From G965226155 sp965226155 (GTDB lineage: Bacteria; Pseudomonadota; Gammaproteobacteria; Eutrophobiales; Eutrophobiaceae): 64,000 nt of DNA. Each line of letters begins with the position of its first letter. The stretch's first letter is position 1. The notes beneath the pieces were generated by a model, which was not told where the DNA came from, did no database searches, and saw only the letters and a program-made list of their open reading frames with translations. The DNA lies in contig OZ245331.1 of assembly GCA_965226155.1 (NCBI GenBank), positions 1,488,001 through 1,552,000 of the forward strand, given 5' to 3'. Made by a program: the position numbers and the translations under genes. Below are positions 18,656 to 29,270 of this stretch, piece by piece.

Positions 18656-19351
18656 ATGCCAAAATTATCCAAGCGTAAAAGCACTAATTTAGAAAAATTG
18701 GAAATTGGTAAACACTACAGTATCAATGAAGCTCTGCAACTCCTTAAAGATTGCGTCAAGGTTAAATTTGATGAAACAGTGGATGTCGCCGTCAACCTCG
18801 GAATAGACCCGCGTAAGTCTGATCAATCGGTAAGAGGCTCAACCGTACTTCCACAAGGCACGGGTAAGACCGTAAAGGTAGCTGTATTTACCCAGGGTGC
18901 CATGGCTAAGGAAGCGAAAGCCGCCGGTGCTGAATATATTGGTATGGATGACTTAGCGGAACAAGTACAAAAAGGATTATTAGATTTTGGCGTCGTCATT
19001 GCCACACCAGACGCAATGCCTATTGTCGGTAAGTTGGGCAAGGTGCTTGGCCCCAGAGGGCTCATGCCTAACCCAAAAACAGGCACAGTAACAAAGGATG
19101 TTAAACAAGCAGTAGAGAATGCGAAAGGAGGGCAGGTCAGATACCGCACAGACAAGAACGGTATCATTCATTGTCCAATTGGTAAGGTTTCATTTGACGT
19201 TGAAGCATTGAAGGAAAATTTACAAACTTTATTGAATGATCTTACTAGAGCAAAGCCTAGCTCATCCAAGGGCATCTATATGGAAAAGGTAAGTGTTTCG
19301 ACAACCATGGGTCCGGGATTGATTATCGATCAGGCCACATTGGCGAATTAA
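18656..19351 (+). CDS. rplA: 50S ribosomal protein L1
   Basis: A 231-residue stalk protein with the signature KVLGPRGLMPNPKTGTVT. It binds 23S rRNA at the E site and, in E. coli, represses its own rplKA mRNA. It begins 2 bp after rplK, so the pair is translationally coupled. Confidence 0.98.
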   Translation: MPKLSKRKSTNLEKLEIGKHYSINEALQLLKDCVKVKFDETVDVAVNLGIDPRKSDQSVRGSTVLPQGTGKTVKVAVFTQGAMAKEAKAAGAEYIGMDDLAEQVQKGLLDFGVVIATPDAMPIVGKLGKVLGPRGLMPNPKTGTVTKDVKQAVENAKGGQVRYRTDKNGIIHCPIGKVSFDVEALKENLQTLLNDLTRAKPSSSKGIYMEKVSVSTTMGPGLIIDQATLAN

Positions 19352-19659
19352 TATTTAGTCATGAAATGTAGAATAAGGAGGATATATCTCCATGTGTAAC
19401 ATTCTATATTTCAGTTTTAAAACTTTGGGTTGGTGAATGGATTTTTACTGATAGTCAAAGACTGCAGATGTGAGGTATGTATTCTCAATACCTGACTTAA
19501 TGTGACTTTGAGTCTATCTGCGCAGACGGTGTGCCCATACAGGTTTTTCCTGAATCGGGCACTGTGAAACTTAACAATGGTGCTAGCTAAGGATAGAAGA
19601 GAAAAATAACTTTTGGTTATTTATCTTAATGTACCTTAATCGTAATTGAGGAACTCACA
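19352..19659 (+). promoter_or_regulatory. rplJ leader region, probable L10 autoregulatory RNA
   Basis: This 308-bp gap has no supportable ORF but is rich in structure. Near 19377-19393 an AAGGAGG/CTCC stem is possible. Around 19465-19520, a GGTATG...CATACC-like fold and the element AATGTGACTTTGAGTCT lie between CAGAT and ATCTG arms. At 19531-19562 is a strong hairpin GTGCCC/GGGCAC with an inner CAGG/CCTG. In E. coli the L10-L12 complex binds the equivalent long rplJ leader to repress rplJL. I infer the same role here from position, length and structure. Confidence 0.6.
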
Positions 19660-20187
19660 GTGAGTCTTACTCTTGAACAAAAACAGGCAATAGTTTTAGA
19701 AGTTGCCACAATTGCCGCCGAGGCCCCTAGCTCAATTGCAGCGGAATACAGTGGGTTGAGTGTTGCTGAGTTGTCAAAATTGAGGAACTCAGCGCGTGAC
19801 GCCGGTGTATTTCTAAAAGTTGTCCGTAATACTCTGGCAAGCAGGGCGCTGGAGGGGACAAATTTTGACTGTATGCGTGAAGGTCTGGTGGGTCCTTTGC
19901 TATTAGCATTTTCCAATGATGAACCTGGCACTGCAGCCAAGGTCATTCGAGACTTTAGCAAAGAAAATGAAAAGCTGATCGTTAAACTGGTCGCAATTGA
20001 GGGCAAATTGCTGGAGGTTGGTGATATCAACCGACTTGCTAATATGCCGTCATTGTTAGAGTCACGATCGATGTTTCTGAGTGTATTGCAAGCGCCAATA
20101 ACTAAACTTGTGCGGGTGCTTTCCGAGCCGGAAGCTAAATTCGTACGGTTATTGGCTACAAAGCGCGATCAGCAACATGCGGCCTGA
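19660..20187 (+). CDS. rplJ: 50S ribosomal protein L10
   Basis: A 175-residue protein that anchors L7/L12 dimers to 23S rRNA. It shows the L10 N-terminus (QKQAIVLEVATIAAEAPSSIAAEYSGL) and the VVRNTLASRALEGT segment, with a C-terminal helix for L12 binding. Start is GTG 19660 preceded by GAGGAA. With L12 it is expected to repress translation from the leader just upstream. Confidence 0.97.
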   Translation: MSLTLEQKQAIVLEVATIAAEAPSSIAAEYSGLSVAELSKLRNSARDAGVFLKVVRNTLASRALEGTNFDCMREGLVGPLLLAFSNDEPGTAAKVIRDFSKENEKLIVKLVAIEGKLLEVGDINRLANMPSLLESRSMFLSVLQAPITKLVRVLSEPEAKFVRLLATKRDQQHAA

Positions 20188-20233
20188 ATCAGGCAATACT
20201 AATTTTTAACAAGATTATAGAGAGGAACAAAAA

Positions 20234-20614
20234 ATGGCTGTTTCACGAGATGATTTAAAAGAAGCACTTGGCAAAATGCCTGTTATGGAACTAGTTGAAT
20301 TGATTAGTGAATTGGAAGAAGCATGGGGTGTATCAGTAGCGGCACCCGTTAGCGTCGCAGTTGCTCCAGGCGCAGGTGAAAGCGCAGCTGCAGTAGAGGA
20401 GCAAACCGAGTTTGAAGTTGTAATGAGCAGTTTTGGTGAAAACAAAGTTGGTGTAATTAAAGTTGTCCGCGCAATCACTGGAATGGGTCTTAAGGATGCA
20501 AAGGATCTTGTCGAGGGTGCACCTTCGACGATTAAAGAGGCCGCTCCTAAAGTCGAAGCCAAGGACATTAAGAAGCAACTGGAGGAAGCAGGCGCTTCAG
20601 TTGATATCAAATAA
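20234..20614 (+). CDS. rplL: 50S ribosomal protein L7/L12
   Basis: A 126-residue acidic stalk protein that recruits translational GTPases. The N-terminal dimerisation region (MPVMELVELISELEE), an Ala/Val-rich hinge, and the C-terminal domain FEVVMSSFGENKVGVIKVVRAITGMGLKDAKDLVEGAP are all typical. AGAGAGGAAC precedes the ATG. Confidence 0.98.
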   Translation: MAVSRDDLKEALGKMPVMELVELISELEEAWGVSVAAPVSVAVAPGAGESAAAVEEQTEFEVVMSSFGENKVGVIKVVRAITGMGLKDAKDLVEGAPSTIKEAAPKVEAKDIKKQLEEAGASVDIK

Positions 20615-20644
20615 CGTAAAACTGTTGAGCGTAAAATCAATTTT

Positions 20645-20685
20645 AAGAGCTAGGCTGGTGGAAAATTTTACCGGCTCGGGCTCTT
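20645..20685 (+). promoter_or_regulatory. Stem-loop between rplL and rpoB (attenuator or processing site)
   Basis: AAGAGC (20645-20650) pairs with GCTCTT (20680-20685), and inside them GCTGGT pairs with ACCGGC. The stem is not followed by a clean T-run. In E. coli the rplL-rpoB gap holds a partial attenuator and an RNase III site that lowers rpoB relative to the ribosomal genes; this hairpin is a good candidate for the same task. Confidence 0.6.
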
Positions 20686-20725
20686 ATACTTATATTAATC
20701 GTCGTTATTTTTGTGAGGCTCTGTA

Positions 20726-23700
20726 ATGACCTATTCCTTTACCGAGAAAAAACGTATTCGAAATGATTTTGGCAAGCGGGTGGATATTCTAAAAATTCCA
20801 TACCTTCTTGCTACTCAGATCAACTCTTATCAGGAGTTTCTGCAACCGGATATAGGGGCGGGGAAACGGCGTGAGACCGGTTTACATGCTGCAATAAAAT
20901 CGGTTTTCCCTATAGCGAGTTATTCTGGAAACGCTGTGCTGGAATATGTCAACTACAAACTAGGTAAGCCTGGTTTTGATGTTAAAGAATGTCAGCTTCG
21001 TGGTATGACATATGCTGCATCCCTGCGTGTTAAAGTTCGACTGATAATCTACGATAAAGAAGCAGGATTGAATAACAAGGTTGTTAAGGACATTAAAGAA
21101 CAAGATGTTTATATGGGAGAAATTCCGTTAATGACAACCAATGGTGCTTTTGTGATCAATGGTACCGAGAGAGTCATTGTTTCCCAGTTACATCGGTCGC
21201 CTGGTGTATTTTTTGAGCATGATAAAGGAAAAACTCATTCATCAGGTAAATTGCTGTATTCAGCAAGAGTAATACCTTATCGCGGTTCCTGGCTGGACTT
21301 CGAGTTTGACCCTAAGGATATGGTTTATTGCAGGATTGATAGGCGGCGAAAAATCCCTGCAACAATACTATTGAGGGCTCTCGGTTATACGACACAGGAA
21401 ATCCTTGATATCTTTTTTGAGATGAATAAATATTCTATCATCAAGAAAGAGATTTTTCTGGACTTAATCCCAGAAAGACTAAGAGGAGAAACTTTTGAAT
21501 TCGATATAAAGGACAAACAGGGTAAAGTCATTGTCGAAGCGGACCGCAGGATAACTGCAAGACATGTCCGCTTACTGAAATCTAAAAAACTTAAAAAATT
21601 GTCTGTACCAACCATTTATCTCATCGGCAAGATATTGGGTAGGGATGTTGTAGATACTAAAACTGGTGAAATACTCGCTGAAGCAAATTCGGTAATTAGT
21701 AATGAACTTGTTGAAGTCTTGTTGGACAAGCCTGGTATACGCTTTGAGACATTGTTTATAAATGATCTCGATCATGGCTCTTTTATTTCAGACACACTTG
21801 CAATTGATGCTACAACGAATGCACTGGAAGCACAGATAGAAATATATCGAATGATGCGGCCAGGCGAACCACCGACTAAGGATTCTGCTGAAAATCTGTT
21901 CAAGAATCTGTTCTTCAGCCCTGATCGGTATGATTTATCTGCTGTAGGTCGTATGAAGTTTAATCGTAGGGTCGGTCGCAAGGACGTAATCGGTCCGGGT
22001 GTTATTTACGATGGTAAATTTTTTGGTGAACGAAGTGATGAAGTATCCAAGTCACTCTTCAAGGACCTAGGAAAAAGTTCAGATGTAATCGAAGTTCTAA
22101 AAACGTTGCTTAATATTCGTAATGGTAAAGGGTCCATAGATGACATTGATCACTTGGGTAATCGCCGTGTCCGAAGCGTTGGTGAAATGGCAGAAAATCA
22201 ATTCAGGGTGGGACTAGTCCGGGTTGAGAGGGCAGTGAAGGAACGTCTGGGACTTGCCGAGTCAGAGGGACTAATGCCACAAGAGATTATTAATGCCAAA
22301 CCGGTGTCTGCGGTGATCCGAGAGTTTTTTGGGTCAAGTCAGTTATCTCAATTTATGGATCAGAACAATCCTTTGTCAGAAGTCACCCACAAGCGCCGTA
22401 TTTCCGCATTAGGCCCTGGAGGACTTACTCGGGAACGTGCTGGTTTCGAAGTTCGTGATGTCCATCCGACTCACTACGGTCGCGTATGCCCTATTGAGAC
22501 TCCTGAAGGTCCGAATATAGGGTTAATAAATTCACTTGCAGTATATGCACGTACCAATGACTATGGATTTTTGGAGACCCCGTATCGGAAAGTAGTCAAG
22601 GGTAAGGCGACTAACCAGATCGAATACCTATCAGCCATTGAAGAAGGTGATTACATGATCGCCCAGGCCAATTCAACCCTAGACAACAAAAATCTTCTGG
22701 TAGATGAATTGATTTCCTCAAGACATAAGAATGAATTCACAATGTCGACACCGGACAAGATTGATTACATGGATGTTTCGCCCAAACAAATCGTGTCAGT
22801 GGCAGCATCTTTGATCCCTTTTCTTGAACATGACGACGCCAACCGGGCATTAATGGGTTCAAACATGATGCGGCAGGCTGTGCCTACACTAAAAACGGAA
22901 AAGCCGCTGGTGGGAACCGGTATGGAGCGCACGGTGGCGATAGACTCAGGTGTGACAGTCATATCTGATCGTGGAGGAGTAGTCGACTCAGTTGATGCCG
23001 GTCGAATTGTAATCCGCGTGAATGATGAAGAAGTATCGCAGGGTGATCCCGGTGTAGATATTTATAACCTGACTAAATATACAAGATCCAACCAGAACAC
23101 TTGTATCAACCAAAAACCGTTAGTTAAACCGGGTAATATTGTTGCGAAAGGGGATGTGTTGGCGGACGGCCCGTCCATCGATATGGGCGAGTTGGCTCTT
23201 GGTCAGAACCTCATGGTCGCATTCATGCCCTGGAATGGATATAACTTCGAAGACTCTATATTAATTTCAGAACGTCTGGTGGAGGACGACCGTTACACGT
23301 CCATACATATTGAAGAGCTGACCTGCATTGCTCGAGATACTAAGCTTGGACAGGAAGAGATATCTGCTGATATTCCGAATGTAAGCGAAAGCGCTCTGAA
23401 TAAGCTTGATGACTCAGGTGTAGTCTTTATTGGGGCAGAAGTGAACGCTAGCGATATTCTAGTTGGTAAAGTTACTCCAAAGGGTGAAACACAACTGACT
23501 CCAGAAGAAAAGTTGTTACGCGCTATTTTCGGTGAAAAGGCCTCTGATGTAAAAGATACGTCGCTTCGTGTCCCGTCCGGAATGAACGGAATCGTCATTG
23601 ATGTTCAAGTGTTCACCCGTGACGGTGTTGAAAAGGATGCACGTGCACTTGAGATTGAAGAGGCGGAACTAAATCGCGTTAGAAAAGACTTGAATGACCA

Positions 23701-24874
23701 GTTGCGAATCATGGAGGATGGTGTTTATCAACGTATTGAAAGGCATTTGACATCCAAGGTTGCAGATGGTGGTCCAGGTGACTTGGCAAAAGGTAGTAAG
23801 ATTACAAAATTGTATCTTTCAGAAATTCCAAGGGAAAAGCGGTTCGAAATCAGACTGCATAATGAAGATGCAAACCGAGTACTCGAACAAACACATCAAC
23901 AACTTCTGCAGTTGCGTAAGGATTTTGATGAGCGATTCGAAGAAAAGCGCAGCAAGCTGACGTCTGGGGATGATCTTGCCCCTGGCGTATTAAAAATGGT
24001 GAAGGTCTATCTGGCAGTGAAACGCCGAACTCAGCCTGGAGATAAAATGGCTGGGCGTCATGGAAATAAAGGAGTTATCTCAACGATCATCCCAGTTGAA
24101 GATATGCCATACATGGAAGACGGTACTCCAGTGGATATTGTATTAAATCCATTGGGTGTCCCTTCTCGAATGAACGTCGGTCAAGTATTGGAAACTCATC
24201 TGGGATTAGCGGCTAAAGAGCTAGGTAAAAAAATAGGCATCATGCTCGCTGAACAATCCAATGTCAGAAACATCCGCAAATTTTTAGATGAGATATACAA
24301 TGAAAGCGGCAAAAAAGAAGACATAAAATCATTCACCGACGATGAAGTCATCGAGCTAGCAAAAAACCTTGTAGAAGGCGTGCCTATGGCTACTCCCGTA
24401 TTTGACGGTGCAAGTGAAGCAGAAATTAAGCGGATGCTGGAATTGGCAAATCTGCCGACGGACGGTCAGACTAGATTAATCGATGGCAGGACAGGAAAAT
24501 ATTTCGATCGCCCGGTTACGGTTGGGTATATGTATATGCTCAAACTGAATCATCTAGTAGACGACAAGATGCATGCCCGTTCTACTGGTCCGTATAGTCT
24601 AGTTACCCAACAACCTCTGGGCGGGAAGGCCCAGTTTGGAGGTCAACGATTTGGTGAAATGGAGGTTTGGGCACTGGAAGCATACGGCGCAGCATATACT
24701 CTTCAGGAAATGCTCACAGTCAAATCTGATGATGTCAACGGACGGACCAAGATGTACAAAAATATTGTGGATGGCAATCATTACATGGAGGCTGGCATGC
24801 CAGAATCCTTCAACGTTCTACTTAAAGAAATTCGATCACTCGGGATTGATATCGGACTTGAGCAAAAATCATGA
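20726..24874 (+). CDS. rpoB: DNA-directed RNA polymerase subunit beta
   Basis: A 1382-residue catalytic subunit, slightly longer than the E. coli protein (1342). Identifiable blocks include the rifampicin region GSSQLSQFMDQNNPLSEVTHKRR..., RPVETPEGPNIGLI (here CPIETPEGPNIGLI), NMQRQAVP-like NMMRQAVP, GYNFEDSILISE, GDKMAGRHGNKGVIS and the C-terminal GGQRFGEMEVWALEAYGA. In the rifampicin block the key S, Q, D, H and R residues are the wild-type ones, so the sequence predicts no resistance change there. Confidence 0.99.
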   Translation: MTYSFTEKKRIRNDFGKRVDILKIPYLLATQINSYQEFLQPDIGAGKRRETGLHAAIKSVFPIASYSGNAVLEYVNYKLGKPGFDVKECQLRGMTYAASLRVKVRLIIYDKEAGLNNKVVKDIKEQDVYMGEIPLMTTNGAFVINGTERVIVSQLHRSPGVFFEHDKGKTHSSGKLLYSARVIPYRGSWLDFEFDPKDMVYCRIDRRRKIPATILLRALGYTTQEILDIFFEMNKYSIIKKEIFLDLIPERLRGETFEFDIKDKQGKVIVEADRRITARHVRLLKSKKLKKLSVPTIYLIGKILGRDVVDTKTGEILAEANSVISNELVEVLLDKPGIRFETLFINDLDHGSFISDTLAIDATTNALEAQIEIYRMMRPGEPPTKDSAENLFKNLFFSPDRYDLSAVGRMKFNRRVGRKDVIGPGVIYDGKFFGERSDEVSKSLFKDLGKSSDVIEVLKTLLNIRNGKGSIDDIDHLGNRRVRSVGEMAENQFRVGLVRVERAVKERLGLAESEGLMPQEIINAKPVSAVIREFFGSSQLSQFMDQNNPLSEVTHKRRISALGPGGLTRERAGFEVRDVHPTHYGRVCPIETPEGPNIGLINSLAVYARTNDYGFLETPYRKVVKGKATNQIEYLSAIEEGDYMIAQANSTLDNKNLLVDELISSRHKNEFTMSTPDKIDYMDVSPKQIVSVAASLIPFLEHDDANRALMGSNMMRQAVPTLKTEKPLVGTGMERTVAIDSGVTVISDRGGVVDSVDAGRIVIRVNDEEVSQGDPGVDIYNLTKYTRSNQNTCINQKPLVKPGNIVAKGDVLADGPSIDMGELALGQNLMVAFMPWNGYNFEDSILISERLVEDDRYTSIHIEELTCIARDTKLGQEEISADIPNVSESALNKLDDSGVVFIGAEVNASDILVGKVTPKGETQLTPEEKLLRAIFGEKASDVKDTSLRVPSGMNGIVIDVQVFTRDGVEKDARALEIEEAELNRVRKDLNDQLRIMEDGVYQRIERHLTSKVADGGPGDLAKGSKITKLYLSEIPREKRFEIRLHNEDANRVLEQTHQQLLQLRKDFDERFEEKRSKLTSGDDLAPGVLKMVKVYLAVKRRTQPGDKMAGRHGNKGVISTIIPVEDMPYMEDGTPVDIVLNPLGVPSRMNVGQVLETHLGLAAKELGKKIGIMLAEQSNVRNIRKFLDEIYNESGKKEDIKSFTDDEVIELAKNLVEGVPMATPVFDGASEAEIKRMLELANLPTDGQTRLIDGRTGKYFDRPVTVGYMYMLKLNHLVDDKMHARSTGPYSLVTQQPLGGKAQFGGQRFGEMEVWALEAYGAAYTLQEMLTVKSDDVNGRTKMYKNIVDGNHYMEAGMPESFNVLLKEIRSLGIDIGLEQKS

Positions 24875-24920
24875 ACATAATTGAAAAACACCGTTCAGTT
24901 TTACGCGGAGGTAGCGTACT

Positions 24921-27900
24921 TTGAAAGACTTACTTAAACTTCTAAAGCAACAAAGCCAAACAGAGGAATTTGATTCAATCGCAATTGGTCTTGCTTCGCC
25001 TGAAAAAATTCGTTCCTGGTCATATGGTGAAGTTAAAAAACCGGAAACAATTAATTATCGTACATTCAAACCTGAACGCGACGGTCTTTTTTGTGCAAAG
25101 ATTTTTGGACCAGTTAAGGATTATGAATGTTTATGTGGTAAATATAAAAGATTAAAACATCGCGGAGTTGTGTGTGAGAAATGCGGTGTAGAAGTTACCC
25201 TTTCAAAAGTTCGCCGAGATCGTATGGGTCACATCGAGCTTGCAAGCCCGGTTGCACATATCTGGTATTTAAAGTCTCTGCCATCTCGCATGGGGCTGTT
25301 ACTGGATATGACACTACGCGAAATCGAACGTGTACTCTATTTCGAAGCATATGTTGTAGTAGAGCCAGGCATGACACAACTTGAACGCGGGCAGTTATTA
25401 ACTGAAGAGAATTACCTTGAGGCAGTTGAACAGTATGGCGATGAATTCACAGCGAAAATGGGCGCTGAAGCCGTCCACATACTATTAAAATTAATTGATC
25501 TCGAATCGGAAATAGCAACACTTCGTGCCGAAATACCCGAAACAAAGTCAGAGACTAAGCTCAGGAAAATATCAAAACGTCTAAAACTACTTGAAGCGTT
25601 TTACAAATCTGGAAACAAACCGCAATGGATGGTAATGGAAGTCTTGCCAATTCTGCCTCCAGAATTACGACCTCTGGTTCCACTCGATGGTGGCCGGTTT
25701 GCCACGTCCGATTTAAATGATTTATATCGTCGTGTTATCAATCGGAACAACCGCCTCAAACGTTTACTGGACCTCAATGCGCCTGACATTATTGTCAGAA
25801 ATGAAAAGCGTATGTTACAAGAATCAGTTGACGCTCTACTTGATAATGGTCGACGAGGACGTGCAATTACTGGTACTAACAAATTACCTTTGAAATCACT
25901 TGCTGACATGATCAAGGGTAAACAAGGCCGGTTTAGGCAGAACCTGCTAGGTAAGCGAGTTGATTATTCAGGTAGATCAGTAATTGTCGTTGGTCCAAAA
26001 TTAAAGCTGCACCAGTGTGGCCTTCCAAAGAAAATGGCACTTGAGTTGTTTAAACCGTTTATCTTCAGCAAGCTTGAATTGAGAGGGTTGTCGACGACTA
26101 TCAAGGCCGCGAAAAAATTAGTGGAGCGAGAAGGACCGGAGGTTTGGGACGTACTGGAGGAGGTAATACGGGAACATCCGGTATTACTTAATCGGGCTCC
26201 TACACTACACAGATTAGGCATACAGGCATTTGAACCTGCCTTAATCGAGGGCAAGGCAATTCAGTTGCATCCTCTTGTCTGTACCGCATTCAACGCCGAT
26301 TTTGATGGCGACCAGATGGCTGTTCACATCCCGTTGTCGGTTGAGGCCCAGTTGGAAGCTCGTGCGCTTATGATGTCGACTAATAATATTTTGTCACCGG
26401 CTGATGGTATGCCGATTATTGTCCCAACTCAGGATGTTGTGTTAGGCCTCTACTATATGACCCGGGAATCAGCTGCCGCAAAAGGTACAGGTATGATATT
26501 TGCTGATGTGGATGAAGTTCAACGCGCATATGAAGAAAAAGCTGCTGAACTTCATGCTTCCCTCCGAGTAAGGGTCAAGGATGTTGAAGTTTCTGATGAA
26601 GGTGAAAATAAAGAAGTATACAAAATTGTAGAATCTACAGTAGGTCGTGCAATTTTGTCGCGAATATTACCAAAAGGAATGGCATATTCTGCTGTGAATA
26701 TGACAATGACAAAGAAGTCGATCTCCAATTTAATTAACATGTGTTACCGGAACCAGGGACTGAAGGCGACAGTCGTCTTTGCAGATAAATTAATGTATAT
26801 GGGGTTCAATTATTCCACGCGTTCAGGTGTATCGTTTGGTATAGAGGATATGGTAGTTCCATCTAATAAGAGCGACATCATCCACAAAGCGGAGGCTCAG
26901 GTTAAACAGTTTGAACAGCAGTATACATCTGGTCTGATTACAGACGGCGAACGCTATAACAAGGTTGTCGATATCTGGTCACATACTAATGATCAGGTAG
27001 CAAAGGCCATGATGGACAAATTAGGGACAGAGGATGTTATTGATAAGGACGGACATACCGTTAAACAAGCGTCATTTAATTCAATATTTATGATGGCGGA
27101 TTCTGGGGCGAGGGGCTCTACAGCGCAGATAAGACAGCTCGCAGGAATGCGCGGGTTAATGGCTAAGCCTGATGGGTCGATTATTGAAGCACCAATTACT
27201 GCAAATTTCCGGGAAGGACTGGACGTACTGCAATATTTTATTTCTACACACGGTGCGCGTAAAGGCCTCGCTGACACAGCATTGAAAACTGCTAACTCAG
27301 GCTACCTAACAAGACGTCTAGTTGATGTTTCGCAGGACTTAGTTATTACCGAGGTAGATTGTAATACTCAAAAAGGGTTTACCGTTACATCGATAGTCGA
27401 AGGTGGTGATGTGATTGAATCACTCAGAGACAGGGTATTGGGTCGTGTTCTAGCGCTAGACGTACACAAGCCTAATACAGAAGAAATCATCGTTCCCGCA
27501 AATACTCTGCTTGATGAGTATTTGGTTGAAAAACTTGATGAAGCCAGTGTTTCTGAAGTAATCGTACGTTCCGTGATTACTTGCGAAACACGATTCGGTG
27601 TTTGTGCGCATTGCTATGGGCGTGACCTGGGGCGTGGACATATTGTAAATCTTGGTGAAGCGGTCGGTGTTGTTGCGGCACAGTCAATCGGTGAGCCCGG
27701 TACACAGCTGACGATGAGAACGTTTCATATCGGTGGTGCAGCATCCAGGGCAGTAGCCGTTAGCAATATTGAAGTTAAATATGGCGGCACTATACGCTTA
27801 CATAATGTCAAATTATTAGAGCAGGAAAGAGGTACCAGTATCGTCGTATCCCGTTCCGGTGAAGTGTCACTACAAGATGAAGTAGGCCGTGAACGTGAAC

Positions 27901-29165
27901 GATACAAGATTCCTTATGGTGCTGTTCTGAAATATGCAGACAGCGATTCTATTGATGCAGGAATTCAGTTGGTAACGTGGGATCCGCATACACATCCGGT
28001 CATCACGGAAGTTGCTGGTAAAGCGGTATTCAGTGATATCGTTGAAGGTGTTACTGTTAACCGGCATATGGATGAAATTACTGGTTTGACTAATATTATC
28101 ATCCTTGATCCAAAACAGAGACCGGTTAGTGCTAAAGATATGCGGCCGGTTATAAAACTGGTGGATAAAAAAGGCAAAGATTTAAAGATACCGGGTGTAG
28201 ACATGCCTGCTCATTATCCTCTGCCACCAAAAGCAGTTATTACTGTTGTCGACGGTAATGATGTAAAAGTTGGCGATGTTATTGCAAGACTGCCACAGGA
28301 ATCATTAAAAACCAGGGATATCACAGGGGGGTTACCGCGAGTCGCTGATCTGTTTGAAGCAAGAAAACCGAAAGAACCCGCCGTACTTGCAGAAATTTCT
28401 GGGACAGTCAGTTTTGGGAAAGATACCAAAGGCAAACAACGTCTGGTTATTACCGATAAAAATGGTAACCAGTATGAGGAGCTCATCCCAAAATGGCGCC
28501 ATATTAATGTATTCGAAGGTGAGTCTGTCGAAAAGGGTGAAGCAGTAGTTGATGGTCCACCCACACCGCACGATATTCTCCGACTGATGGGTGTATTCGC
28601 ACTAACATCCTATATTAGGACGGAAATTCAGGAGGTCTATCGATTACAGGGTGTCAAAATCAATGACAAACACATAGAGGTAATCGTTCGACAAATGCTT
28701 CGTAAAGCGGAAGTGACTGACCCGGGCGACACTGATTTGTTGAAGGGAGAGCAAATTGAGCGCTCGCGAATACAGGAAATAAATGAGGAGATGGAAGAAC
28801 AGGGTAAGGCCCCTGCCGAATACGAACCTGTACTACTGGGTATAACTAAGGCCTCATTATCTACTGAATCGTTTATTTCAGCTGCTTCATTCCAGGAGAC
28901 CACACGCGTGTTGACCGAGGCAAGTGTCAACGGAAAGCGGGATAATCTACGTGGATTAAAGGAAAATGTGATAGTTGGGCGGCTAATCCCAGGTGGCACA
29001 GGACTGGCTTACCATGCGGAACGGCATCGAAAATTACTAGAAAGCGCCCAATTACCGGTTGAAGACATAGATTCGGGCGAAAATACTGAGGAAATTGCTG
29101 AGGTAACGGTCAATTCTATTGAAGTAACAGATGCTTCCGTGACCGAAGGCTCTGCAAGTGCTTAA
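24921..29165 (+). CDS. rpoC: DNA-directed RNA polymerase subunit beta-prime
   Basis: A 1414-residue subunit (1407 in E. coli). The first zinc site uses C70, C72, C85 and C88. The active centre NADFDGDQMAVH carries the three Mg-binding aspartates. The second zinc site CETRFGVCAHCYGRD and the trigger-loop block GEAVGVVAAQSIGEPGTQLTMRTFH are intact. Start is TTG 24921 with GCGGAGGTAG upstream, 46 bp after rpoB. A strong terminator follows at 29221. Confidence 0.99.
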   Translation: MKDLLKLLKQQSQTEEFDSIAIGLASPEKIRSWSYGEVKKPETINYRTFKPERDGLFCAKIFGPVKDYECLCGKYKRLKHRGVVCEKCGVEVTLSKVRRDRMGHIELASPVAHIWYLKSLPSRMGLLLDMTLREIERVLYFEAYVVVEPGMTQLERGQLLTEENYLEAVEQYGDEFTAKMGAEAVHILLKLIDLESEIATLRAEIPETKSETKLRKISKRLKLLEAFYKSGNKPQWMVMEVLPILPPELRPLVPLDGGRFATSDLNDLYRRVINRNNRLKRLLDLNAPDIIVRNEKRMLQESVDALLDNGRRGRAITGTNKLPLKSLADMIKGKQGRFRQNLLGKRVDYSGRSVIVVGPKLKLHQCGLPKKMALELFKPFIFSKLELRGLSTTIKAAKKLVEREGPEVWDVLEEVIREHPVLLNRAPTLHRLGIQAFEPALIEGKAIQLHPLVCTAFNADFDGDQMAVHIPLSVEAQLEARALMMSTNNILSPADGMPIIVPTQDVVLGLYYMTRESAAAKGTGMIFADVDEVQRAYEEKAAELHASLRVRVKDVEVSDEGENKEVYKIVESTVGRAILSRILPKGMAYSAVNMTMTKKSISNLINMCYRNQGLKATVVFADKLMYMGFNYSTRSGVSFGIEDMVVPSNKSDIIHKAEAQVKQFEQQYTSGLITDGERYNKVVDIWSHTNDQVAKAMMDKLGTEDVIDKDGHTVKQASFNSIFMMADSGARGSTAQIRQLAGMRGLMAKPDGSIIEAPITANFREGLDVLQYFISTHGARKGLADTALKTANSGYLTRRLVDVSQDLVITEVDCNTQKGFTVTSIVEGGDVIESLRDRVLGRVLALDVHKPNTEEIIVPANTLLDEYLVEKLDEASVSEVIVRSVITCETRFGVCAHCYGRDLGRGHIVNLGEAVGVVAAQSIGEPGTQLTMRTFHIGGAASRAVAVSNIEVKYGGTIRLHNVKLLEQERGTSIVVSRSGEVSLQDEVGRERERYKIPYGAVLKYADSDSIDAGIQLVTWDPHTHPVITEVAGKAVFSDIVEGVTVNRHMDEITGLTNIIILDPKQRPVSAKDMRPVIKLVDKKGKDLKIPGVDMPAHYPLPPKAVITVVDGNDVKVGDVIARLPQESLKTRDITGGLPRVADLFEARKPKEPAVLAEISGTVSFGKDTKGKQRLVITDKNGNQYEELIPKWRHINVFEGESVEKGEAVVDGPPTPHDILRLMGVFALTSYIRTEIQEVYRLQGVKINDKHIEVIVRQMLRKAEVTDPGDTDLLKGEQIERSRIQEINEEMEEQGKAPAEYEPVLLGITKASLSTESFISAASFQETTRVLTEASVNGKRDNLRGLKENVIVGRLIPGGTGLAYHAERHRKLLESAQLPVEDIDSGENTEEIAEVTVNSIEVTDASVTEGSASA

Positions 29166-29220
29166 TTATTCGGATAAGTCTTTGACACATAGGGATTAAA
29201 GCAATAAAATCGCGCCTCTA

Positions 29221-29256
29221 AACAGGCTGGGGATGCCCCCAGCCTGTTATTGTTTT
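29221..29256 (+). terminator. Rho-independent terminator after rpoC
   Basis: A perfect 12-bp GC-rich stem, AACAGGCTGGGG (29221-29232) against CCCCAGCCTGTT (29237-29248), has a 4-base loop and is followed by ATTGTTTT. It ends the secE-rpoC transcript, so the str operon likely starts anew in 29257-29419. Confidence 0.9.
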
Positions 29257-29270
29257 AGAATTAGGAAATA

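Noticed and set aside
20215..20640. Long antisense ORF over rplL
   Set aside because: It arises from the Ala/Glu/Lys-rich composition of L12, and there is no ribosome site or known homology.
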